From the NCBI GenBank assembly GCA_019418305.1, contig DYCA01000015.1:6980-40011 (forward strand): DNA of 33,032 nt, given 5' to 3'. The translations under genes and the position numbers were made by a program. Below the pieces are notes generated by a model, which did no database searches, was not told the origin of the DNA, and saw only the letters and a list, made by a program, of their open reading frames with translations. The DNA is from Clostridiales bacterium. GTDB lineage: Bacteria; Bacillota; Clostridia; Oscillospirales; Butyricicoccaceae. Below, piece by piece: positions 1-6,159 of this stretch. Numbering within the stretch: the stretch's first letter is position 1; the number at the start of each line of letters is the position of its first letter.

Positions 1-719
1 GCTGCCAAAAAGCCTGCCTGCCGCATGCCGCCGCCGAGGATACGGCGCGCGCGGCGCGCCCGCCAGATGAGATCCTTTGGTCCGGCGACAATCGAGCCGA
101 CCGGCGCGCACAGGCCTTTGGACAGGCAGCACATCACCGTGTCACAGTACTGGGTCAGCTCACGCACATCGGAAACGCCGAGCGCCGCCGCGGCGTTAAA
201 CAGCCGCGCGCCGTCCAGATGCACTGCCACGCCCTTTTCGTGCGCGACCTCATAGACGGCACGCATGTTGTCGAGCGAGACGACCGCGCCTGTGGAATGC
301 GCATTTTCCACTACCACAAGCGTCGCGGGCGCGACCTGCACGTCGCTGTCGTCAGTCAGGCAGTCGCGCACGGAGTCCGGGTCCATGGTGCCGTTGACAC
401 TCTGCGGAAAACGCAGCGAAACACCGGAAAGCTGGGCATAAGAGCCGGCTTCGTGGTCGGCAATATGCGAATGCGGGTCAATGATAACGCAGTCGCCACG
501 GCGGGTGTGCGCCAGCAGTGCGCAGGCGTTGCCCTGCATACCCGACGTGACAAACACCGCAGCCTCCTTGCCCAGCCGCTCGGCAGCATAGGCCTCCAGC
601 TCGTGCAGAGTCGGATCGTCGTCAAAGACATCGTCGCCAACCACGGCGGCAGCCATCGCATCCCGCATGGCCTGTGTCGGCTGGGTGACGGTGTCGCTTC
701 GTAAATCAATGTAACGCAT
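1..719 (-). CDS. ltaE: Low-specificity L-threonine aldolase (partial, C-terminus cut by window edge)
   Basis: PLP enzyme of the beta-eliminating lyase superfamily (PF01212) that splits L-threonine or allo-threonine to glycine and acetaldehyde in the cytoplasm. I translated the minus strand directly: 239 complete codons are open from the ATG at 719 to the window edge. The N-terminus MRYIDLRSDTVTQPT is the hallmark of the family. HLDGARLFN (167-175) carries the PLP-ring-binding Asp. CLSKGLCAPVGS (198-209) carries the Schiff-base lysine, Lys201. A GGGMRQAG motif lies at 229-236. A strong GGGAGGA ribosome site precedes the ATG. The missing part should be roughly 100 residues, since the family is about 340. 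A terminator separates the gene from the upstream regulator gene on the same strand, so it probably has its own promoter; I found no convincing one. A related fold, phenylserine or beta-hydroxyaspartate aldolase, cannot be excluded. Confidence 0.9.
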   Translation of the reverse strand, partial: MRYIDLRSDTVTQPTQAMRDAMAAAVVGDDVFDDDPTLHELEAYAAERLGKEAAVFVTSGMQGNACALLAHTRRGDCVIIDPHSHIADHEAGSYAQLSGVSLRFPQSVNGTMDPDSVRDCLTDDSDVQVAPATLVVVENAHSTGAVVSLDNMRAVYEVAHEKGVAVHLDGARLFNAAAALGVSDVRELTQYCDTVMCCLSKGLCAPVGSIVAGPKDLIWRARRARRILGGGMRQAGFLA

Positions 720-814
720 GGGGGTTCCTCCCTTTTATGAAATAATAATATGGTTTGCTTTGTCGGCCGGCAGCCGAGGGGGACGGGGGCATTGCGTTTG
801 CGCTCCGGGTAGTG

Positions 815-841
815 AAAAATGAGCGCAACGCGCTCATTTTT
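815..841 (-). terminator. Rho-independent terminator of the YheO/DauR-type regulator gene
   Basis: A 12 bp perfect stem (815-826 with 830-841, loop AAC) is flanked by A and T runs. It lies just past the stop codon of the regulator gene on the minus strand. The arms end in ATTTTT, so it could work in either direction. Confidence 0.75.
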
Positions 842-862
842 TGCTTGTTCACCGGAATTGCA

Positions 863-1558
863 TCAGGTTTCATCTTTTTTGATTTGCGAAAGGTAGCGGT
901 AAACGCTCGCTTGTGAGCAGTGCAGCGCATCGGCGACATCTTTGACCGCGCCCTTGAGCAGGAAAATGCCGCCTGCCTCGAGCGAGGAGATGATTTGGAT
1001 GCGTTCGTCAGGTGTCAGCCGGTCGGCAGTCACGCCCAGCCGTGCCAGCTCGCGGCTCACCGCATCGCCTGCAACAGCGTCAATTGAGTTGTGGAAGCTC
1101 TCGGTCGTGGCGGGAACGGCTCGTATGGTTTCGCCGCTTTGCGGTCTGTCGGGTTGACAGTGATCTTCCACAAATGCATCCGGATGACACAGGCGCAGGA
1201 TGCTTTCGCTGGCCTCCTGATACCGACTGTCATCAAAATTGATGCAGAGCATGCCAATCAGACGACCGTTTTGTTTGATAAACAGCGTGGAAGAACGCAA
1301 GGTCTTGCCTGCGGCGGATACACCGCAATAATGCAGCCGATAGTCCTGCGACTCGTAGCTTTTATCCATCAGAATCTTGAGCGCTACGTTGGTTAGAGGG
1401 GCGCCCACCTCGCGTCCGCTGACATGGTTGTTGGCGATGGCGATGATAGAGCGGTTCTTATCGGTCAGATCGTGCAGCGCGACCTCGTAATCGGGGCCAA
1501 GCGCCTGACCGAGAAATTCGGTCAATTTCATATAATGTTGCAACAACGGATTGGCCAT
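863..1558 (-). CDS. YheO/DauR-type transcriptional regulator (PAS-like sensor plus HTH)
   Basis: This 231-residue protein has the two-domain build of the YheO/DauR family: an N-terminal PAS-like domain (about 1-120, PF08348 type) and a C-terminal helix-turn-helix (about 170-228, PF13309 type). Family landmarks are LGPDYEVALHDLTD (20-33) and an isoleucine-rich core with RSSTLFIKQNGRLIGMLCIN. The last 60 residues contain DERIQIISSLEAGGIFLLKGA followed by VADALHCSQASVYRYLSQIK, the DNA-reading helix. Family members control amino-acid catabolic genes; DauR controls D-arginine use and sits beside a RidA gene. Here the gene is divergent from ridA and the lyase, so it probably senses the substrate or product of that pathway and acts on the 1559-1819 control region. 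The ATG at 1558 is preceded by GAGGTGAG. Confidence 0.85.
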   Translation of the reverse strand: MANPLLQHYMKLTEFLGQALGPDYEVALHDLTDKNRSIIAIANNHVSGREVGAPLTNVALKILMDKSYESQDYRLHYCGVSAAGKTLRSSTLFIKQNGRLIGMLCINFDDSRYQEASESILRLCHPDAFVEDHCQPDRPQSGETIRAVPATTESFHNSIDAVAGDAVSRELARLGVTADRLTPDERIQIISSLEAGGIFLLKGAVKDVADALHCSQASVYRYLSQIKKDET

Positions 1559-1576
1559 ACGCTCACCTCATTTTCA

Positions 1577-1606
1577 AAAATCAGACAGGTTTTTGACCCT
1601 GATTTT
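1577..1606. promoter_or_regulatory. Inverted repeat at the regulator transcription start (candidate operator)
   Basis: AAAATCAG (1577-1584) and CTGATTTT (1599-1606) are exact inverted copies separated by 14 bp. They lie directly downstream of the regulator promoter -10, where a bound protein would block initiation. Autoregulation is an inference. Confidence 0.45.
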
Positions 1607-1636
1607 ATTATACCGTAATAAAAAGAGATTTGTCAA
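1607..1636 (-). promoter_or_regulatory. Consensus promoter for the YheO/DauR-type regulator
   Basis: Read on the minus strand: TTGACA (1636-1631), an 18 bp spacer, then TATAAT (1612-1607). Both hexamers are perfect matches to the housekeeping sigma consensus. Confidence 0.8.
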
Positions 1637-1763
1637 AAAAGATGAGAATAAATTATCACAATTAAAAGAAATAATTATTATATATTTTTGACAAAACCTA
1701 TATAAAATTCATACAAAAAGCAAAAATAAAAGTGTGCCACCGTACAAAATACACAAAAACCGC

Positions 1764-1796
1764 TTGACAAATTATTATTCTGGTGATAAATTTATC
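1764..1796 (+). promoter_or_regulatory. ridA-lyase promoter with an overlapping palindrome
   Basis: A perfect -35 TTGACA (1764-1769) is followed after 15-17 bp by a weaker -10 (GATAAA or TAAATT, within 1785-1792). The -10 is embedded in the perfect 12 bp palindrome GATAAATTTATC (1785-1796). A protein bound there would occlude the promoter. A second, less clear TTGACA lies at 1688-1693. Confidence 0.55.
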
Positions 1797-1819
1797 TCAG
1801 AAAAGGAGGCGTGGAAAGG

Positions 1820-2197
1820 ATGAAAAAAGTCATCAGTACGGATTTGGCCCCCGCGGCTATCGGACCGTATGCACAGGCCGTTGCAGTAGACGGACTGGTT
1901 ATTACATCCGGGCAATTGCCCACAAACCCGGCGACCGGCACTTTCCCGGAAGGCATTGAGGCACAAACCAAACAGTCTCTGGAAAATGTTAAGGTCATTC
2001 TAGCCGAGGCAGGCACCGGTATGGATCGCATTGTAAAGACCACCGTGTTCCTCAGTGATATGAACAACTTTGGCGCGATGAATGAAGTGTACGCCACATT
2101 CTTCGGTGAAGGTGGATACCCGGCTCGCTCTGCCGTTCAGGTAGCGCGCCTGCCCAAGGATGCACTGGTCGAGATTGAGGTTATCGCGGCCCTGTAA
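1820..2197 (+). CDS. ridA: RidA family enamine/imine deaminase
   Basis: A 125-residue RidA (YjgF/YER057c/UK114) protein. The family hydrolyses 2-aminoacrylate and related imines to 2-keto acids plus ammonia, protecting PLP enzymes. Visible landmarks are the N-terminal IGPYAQAVAVDGLVITSGQL, the central GTGMDRIVKTTVFLSDMNNF, and the C-terminal RSAVQVARLPKDALVEIE, whose first Arg is the family's carboxylate-binding residue. I chose the ATG at 1820 over the GTG at 1811 because the AGGAGG (1804-1809) is too close to the GTG but well spaced for the ATG. It is first in an operon with the lyase, which should release 2-aminoacrylate, so RidA is the logical downstream enzyme. Confidence 0.93.
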   Translation: MKKVISTDLAPAAIGPYAQAVAVDGLVITSGQLPTNPATGTFPEGIEAQTKQSLENVKVILAEAGTGMDRIVKTTVFLSDMNNFGAMNEVYATFFGEGGYPARSAVQVARLPKDALVEIEVIAAL

Positions 2198-2338
2198 CAT
2201 CCCCTGATATTCGTTTACGTTAGTAAAAGATACTGTCCGCCAGTCGGAATTGTCGGAAGCGGAAAACCGGCAATCGATGACCGGGGTATCCTCTAAAAAT
2301 AACGGCGCAACGCGCCAAGAAAAATGGAGGTAATTTAT
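2198..2338 (+). other. ridA-lyase intergenic spacer
   Basis: The spacer is 141 bp with no promoter that I can defend and no T-run terminator. It contains a weak imperfect hairpin (2249-2256 with 2267-2274) and a short GGCGC-AAC-GCGCC hairpin (2304-2316). These may affect mRNA stability. Cotranscription of the two genes is the simplest reading. Confidence 0.4.
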
Positions 2339-3994
2339 ATGGACAAGAACATGGCTCACTACCCGCTGGATGTACCCGCACCCCATCATTTCACGTTTGC
2401 TGTTCGCGATCTGCCGGACGTTACGATTGAGCAGCGCGAGCGTGCGCTGAATGCAACTCACTGGAATGAATTCGCGTTCCCGGCCGGTATGCTGACCGTT
2501 GATATGCTGTCCGACTCCGGCACCACCGCGATGACCAACCAGCAGTGGGCGGCGCTGTTCCTCGGCGACGAGGCGTATGGCCGCAACACCGGTTATTATG
2601 TACTGCTCGATACCTTCCGCGACATCTTTGAGCGCGGCGGCGAGAAGAACTGGAAGAAGATCATCGACCTCGTGCGCACCGACTGCCGCGACGTAGAGAA
2701 AATGATGAACGAAGTTTACCTCTGCGAGTATGAGGGCGGCTTCTTCAATGGTGGCGCAAAGCAGATGGAGCGCCCGAACACCTTTATTATCCAGCAGGGT
2801 CGTGCAGCTGAGTCCGTCCTGATGGAAATTGTTCGCAATATCCTCAATCGCCGTTACCCCGGCAAGAAGTTTACCATCCCGTCCAACGGCCATTTCGATA
2901 CCACCGAGGGCAACATCAAGCAGATGGGCTCCATTCCGCGCAACCTGTACAACAAGGAACTGCTGTATGAAGTACCGGAAGGCGGCAAGTATGAGAAGAA
3001 CCCCTTCAAGGGCAACATGGACATCGAGAAGCTCGAGCAGCTGATTCAGGGCGTCGGTCCCGAGAACGTTCCGCTCATTTTCACCTGCATTACCAACAAC
3101 CCGGTTTGCGGCCAGGCGGTTTCCATGGCAAACCTGAAAGAAATCAACCGCGTTGCACATAAGTATGAGATTCCGGTAGTATTCGATACCGCTCGCTGGG
3201 CTGAGAATGCATACTTCATCAAGATGAACGAGGACGGCTATGCCGACAAGTCTATCGCGGAGATTGCAACTGAAATGTTCCAGTACTGCGATGCATTCAC
3301 CATGTCCGCCAAGAAGGACGGTCATGCTAATATGGGCGGCATGCTCGCATTCCGCGACAAGGGCCTGTTCTGGCAGAAGTTCTCCGATTTCGACGAGAAC
3401 GGCAATATCATCACCGATGTAGGCGTTACCCTGAAGGTTAAGCAGATCTCCTGCTACGGCAACGACTCCTACGGCGGCATGTCCGGCCGTGACATTATGG
3501 CTCTGGCCGTTGGCCTGTATGAGAGCTGCGACTTCAACTACATGAACGAGCGCGTTGCACAGTGTAACTATCTGGCAGAAGGCTTCTATAAGGCCGGCGT
3601 CAAGGGCGTTGTACTTCCGGCAGGCGGCCATGCAGTGTACATCAACATGGATGAATTCTTTGACGGCAAGCGCGGCCACGATACCTTCGCAGGCGAGGGC
3701 TTCAGCCTTGAGCTGATTCGCCGCTATGGTATCCGTGTATCCGAGTTGGGCGACTACTCCATGGAGTATGACCTCAAGACGCCGGAGCAGCAGGCAGAGC
3801 TGGCGAATGTGGTTCGTTTCGCAATCGACCGCAGCCGCCTGACGCAGGAGCATCTGGATTACGTTATCGCAGCAGTTAAGGCGCTGTACGAGGACCGCGA
3901 GTCCATTCCGAACATGCGCATTGTATGGGGCCACAAGCTGCCGATGCGTCACTTCCATGCGTTCCTCGAGCCGTACCCGAACGAAGAGAAGTAA
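2339..3994 (+). CDS. Tryptophanase/tyrosine phenol-lyase family PLP beta-eliminating lyase
   Basis: A 551-residue cytoplasmic PLP enzyme of the PF01212 beta-eliminating lyase family. Family members cleave amino acids such as Trp, Tyr, Cys or Ser to a leaving group, pyruvate and ammonia through 2-aminoacrylate. FDTARWAENAYFIK is the PLP-Asp region. TMSAKKDGHANMGG carries the PLP lysine (second Lys, residue 326). Also visible are FDTT (Asp187), YGGMSGRD (Arg384), GGHAVYINMD and the C-terminal MRHFHAF. It is about 80 residues longer than E. coli TnaA. The ATG at 2339 has GGAGG 8 bp upstream. It follows ridA in the same direction, and a terminator sits after the stop. Asp187 resembles tryptophanase whereas the GRD segment resembles tyrosine phenol-lyase, so I cannot name the substrate. 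I am sure of the family and unsure of the specificity. Confidence 0.9.
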   Translation: MDKNMAHYPLDVPAPHHFTFAVRDLPDVTIEQRERALNATHWNEFAFPAGMLTVDMLSDSGTTAMTNQQWAALFLGDEAYGRNTGYYVLLDTFRDIFERGGEKNWKKIIDLVRTDCRDVEKMMNEVYLCEYEGGFFNGGAKQMERPNTFIIQQGRAAESVLMEIVRNILNRRYPGKKFTIPSNGHFDTTEGNIKQMGSIPRNLYNKELLYEVPEGGKYEKNPFKGNMDIEKLEQLIQGVGPENVPLIFTCITNNPVCGQAVSMANLKEINRVAHKYEIPVVFDTARWAENAYFIKMNEDGYADKSIAEIATEMFQYCDAFTMSAKKDGHANMGGMLAFRDKGLFWQKFSDFDENGNIITDVGVTLKVKQISCYGNDSYGGMSGRDIMALAVGLYESCDFNYMNERVAQCNYLAEGFYKAGVKGVVLPAGGHAVYINMDEFFDGKRGHDTFAGEGFSLELIRRYGIRVSELGDYSMEYDLKTPEQQAELANVVRFAIDRSRLTQEHLDYVIAAVKALYEDRESIPNMRIVWGHKLPMRHFHAFLEPYPNEEK

Positions 3995-4062
3995 TCTGAG
4001 GGAGACAATATGGGCGTAACCTGCGCCGCGTGGAAAGAGCGCAGGAAATGAAAGGTAAAGGT

Positions 4063-4102
4063 CACCCGCGGAAAAGTGAAAAATTCCGCGGGTGCTTTTA
4101 TT
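4063..4102 (+). terminator. Terminator after the lyase gene
   Basis: An 11 bp perfect stem (CACCCGCGGAA at 4063-4073 with its complement at 4084-4094) is followed by CTTTTATT. It separates the ridA-lyase unit from the symporter gene, either as a full stop or as partial attenuation. Confidence 0.8.
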
Positions 4103-4136
4103 ATCGGTACGACCGGTAGAAAAAGGGGTGTAAAGT

Positions 4137-5534
4137 ATGAGTAATGAAGAAACCAAACGCGATGGCTTTAAGAGCAAATGGGGCTTTATTTTAGCTTGTA
4201 TTGGTTCTGCGGTTGGTATGGCGAACATCTGGCGTTTTCCGTATATGGTGGCGACCTATGGCGGCCTGACCTTCCTGCTTCCGTACTTTTTGTTTGTACT
4301 GCTGATCGGTGCATCAGGTGTTATGGAAGAGTTCTCGCTCGGCCGCTGGGGCGGCGCGGGTCCGGTCGGCTCGTTCGGCAAAGCGATGGAGGACGGCGGC
4401 AAGTCCAAAAAGGCCGGCGAAGTCATCGGTGCGCTGCCGGTTATCGGTTCCATGGGTCTGGCGATCGGCTACTCGGTCGTTATGGGCTGGATTTTCAAAT
4501 ACGCCAAAATGAGCATCACCGGTGAGATGTTCGCTATGGGTCAGAACATGGATAATATTGTCGGCACCTTCAGCGCAGCAGCGCCGGAAACCAAGACGCT
4601 TGGCGAAGGCATTAGTACGATGTTGCAGAACGGCATTTTTGGTATCGGTAATGGCTTCTGGATCATTGTTGCAATCGTTGTATCGGTCGTCATCATGGCG
4701 TTGGGTGTTGCGGGTGGTATTGAAAAGGCCTGCAAAATCATGATTCCGCTGCTGTTCGGTCTGTTCCTCATTATGGCGGTTTACATTGCGTTCCTGCCGG
4801 GTGCAGGTGATGGCTATAAGTTCATCTTTACGCTCGATCCGGCTGGACTGCTCAACTGGAAGGTTTGGATCTATGCCTTCGGTCAGGCGTTCTTCTCCCT
4901 GTCGGTTGCCGGCAACGGTTCGGTTATTTATGGTTCCTATCTGGGCAAGGATGTGGAAATTTCTTCTTCGGCCCGCAACGTAGCAGTATTTGATACGTTG
5001 GCAGCGCTGGTTGCGATGTTCGTAATCATCCCCGCAATGGCAACTACGGGCAGCGCGCTGGAGACCAACGGCCCTGGCTTGATGTTTATTGCGCTGCCCG
5101 GCGTGTTCAACGGCATGGGCGGCATCGGCTGGGCGATCGGTGCATTCTTCTTCATCGCGGTGCTGTTTGCCGGTACGACCTCGATCATCAACCTGTATGA
5201 GACGCCGGTTGCATTCATGCAGGAGAAACTTAAACTCGGTCGTATTCCTTCGGTTGTTATCATCCACGCTATTGGTCTGATTGTTGCGCTGCTCATTCAG
5301 CCGTGGACCTCGCAGTGGATGGATATGGTTTCGATTTACATTTGTCCGTTTGGTGCGGCGCTTGCCGGTATCATGTTCTTCTGGATCATGAAAAAGCAGA
5401 CTGCACTCGACGCGGTCAATCAGGGTTCTCAAAAGGAAATCGGCGGCTGGTTCTATCCGTTCGGCAAGTGGATTTATGTACCGCTTTGCATCATTGCGTT
5501 GATTGCAGGCGCAGCACTCGGCGGTATTGGCTGA
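4137..5534 (+). CDS. Neurotransmitter:sodium symporter (SNF/NSS) family amino-acid transporter
   Basis: A 465-residue polytopic membrane protein of the LeuT-fold SNF family that couples sodium entry to amino-acid uptake. The N-terminal signature GSAVGMANIWRFPYMV (about 22-37) is the unwound TM1 that forms the sodium and substrate site in LeuT. FGQAFFSLSVAGNGSVIYGSYL is the TM6-region motif, and FAGTTSIINLYETPVAF the TM8 motif. About 11-12 membrane segments can be counted. The length is like the bacterial members MhsT and TnaT. Position next to a tryptophanase-like lyase fits supply of its substrate, as for the SNF tryptophan transporter TnaT. A GGGGTG ribosome site precedes the ATG. I saw no clear separate promoter in the short gap, so expression may depend on readthrough. 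Confidence 0.9.
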   Translation: MSNEETKRDGFKSKWGFILACIGSAVGMANIWRFPYMVATYGGLTFLLPYFLFVLLIGASGVMEEFSLGRWGGAGPVGSFGKAMEDGGKSKKAGEVIGALPVIGSMGLAIGYSVVMGWIFKYAKMSITGEMFAMGQNMDNIVGTFSAAAPETKTLGEGISTMLQNGIFGIGNGFWIIVAIVVSVVIMALGVAGGIEKACKIMIPLLFGLFLIMAVYIAFLPGAGDGYKFIFTLDPAGLLNWKVWIYAFGQAFFSLSVAGNGSVIYGSYLGKDVEISSSARNVAVFDTLAALVAMFVIIPAMATTGSALETNGPGLMFIALPGVFNGMGGIGWAIGAFFFIAVLFAGTTSIINLYETPVAFMQEKLKLGRIPSVVIIHAIGLIVALLIQPWTSQWMDMVSIYICPFGAALAGIMFFWIMKKQTALDAVNQGSQKEIGGWFYPFGKWIYVPLCIIALIAGAALGGIG

Positions 5535-5576
5535 TTCCCAAGCTGGAAAAAAATAATCACTCCCCTTCCCACGGGA

Positions 5577-5618
5577 ATTGCCCGCCGCCTGTTGCAGACG
5601 GCGGGCAATTTGTGTTAT
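5577..5618 (+). terminator. Terminator after the symporter gene
   Basis: An 11 bp perfect stem (5577-5587 with 5599-5609) is followed by TTGTGTT. The T tract is interrupted, so it may be leaky. Confidence 0.65.
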
Positions 5619-5621
5619 ACT
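5592..5621 (+). promoter_or_regulatory. Promoter for the PsiE-like gene, embedded in the preceding terminator
   Basis: TTGCAG (5592-5597), an 18 bp spacer and TATACT (5616-5621). The -35 lies in the loop of the upstream terminator hairpin and the -10 just past the stem. Confidence 0.5.
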
Positions 5622-5665
5622 AGTGGAGCAAATGGAACGGAATATGAGGAATGAAGGAGAAAAAG

Positions 5666-6139
5666 ATGAACTCAGATCTGCGCGACAAGATATCCAGTGC
5701 CGCCACTGCGATTGAGATCACACTTGGCCTGATTATCCTGCTGGCCTGCGTTGTAGGCAGCGTGGGGCTGGTGTGTACGACTGAGCTGAATCAGATGCTT
5801 CTGGTGCCGGATTATTTTCAAGAGCGTCTGAGCGACGCTTGCTTGATCATCATCGGCATCGAGTTAATCAAGATGATTACCAGCTACACAATTGACTCTG
5901 TGGTGGATGTGATGCTGCTGGCGATTGCCCGTCAGATGATCGTCGAACATACTTCACCGCTGGAAAATCTGTTGGCGGTGCTTTCGGTTGGCGTACTGTT
6001 CGTCATTCGCAAGTATTTGTATATTTCGCGTCTGGATCGTCCGAAGAGAAGCAAGAAGGATATTGAAAACGATGTTCAAGCCGAAGTAATGGGGTTTGAC
6101 GCATCGAAAGAAGAGAGAGAGAAGGAAGGCCGTCCCTGA
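5666..6139 (+). CDS. PsiE-like small integral membrane protein
   Basis: A 157-residue membrane protein resembling the phosphate-starvation-inducible PsiE family (PF06146); the biochemical function of that family is unknown. I see three to four hydrophobic segments (about 15-38, 55-75, 80-95 and 103-120). LIIIGIELIKMITSYTIDSVVDVMLLAIARQMIVE has the family's IELIKM...YTID...AIARxxIVE pattern. The C-terminal 35 residues are charged and probably cytoplasmic. I chose the ATG at 5666, with AAGGAGA 5 bp upstream, rather than the ATG at 5651. The stop lies inside a hairpin shared with the convergent histidine kinase gene. The family call rests on pattern resemblance only. Confidence 0.65.
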   Translation: MNSDLRDKISSAATAIEITLGLIILLACVVGSVGLVCTTELNQMLLVPDYFQERLSDACLIIIGIELIKMITSYTIDSVVDVMLLAIARQMIVEHTSPLENLLAVLSVGVLFVIRKYLYISRLDRPKRSKKDIENDVQAEVMGFDASKEEREKEGRP

Positions 6140-6152
6140 TGGGGCGGCCTTC
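6125..6152. terminator. Shared hairpin between convergent genes
   Basis: A 12 bp stem with one G-T wobble and a TGAT loop (6125-6136 with 6141-6152) covers the stop codon of the PsiE-like gene. It lies just past the kinase stop on the other strand. It has no strong T run on either side; pyrimidine-rich sequence follows on the minus strand. It may act as a bidirectional terminator. Confidence 0.5.
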
Positions 6153-6159
6153 GCCGTAT

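Noticed and set aside
2000..4228. A 742-codon open frame on the minus strand
   Set aside because: It lies opposite the ridA/lyase genes, whose proteins match known families. The antisense product has no motif, no ribosome site and biased composition.
4314..5432. A 372-codon minus-strand frame opposite the symporter
   Set aside because: The plus strand encodes an intact SNF transporter; the minus frame is highly charged with no recognisable domain.
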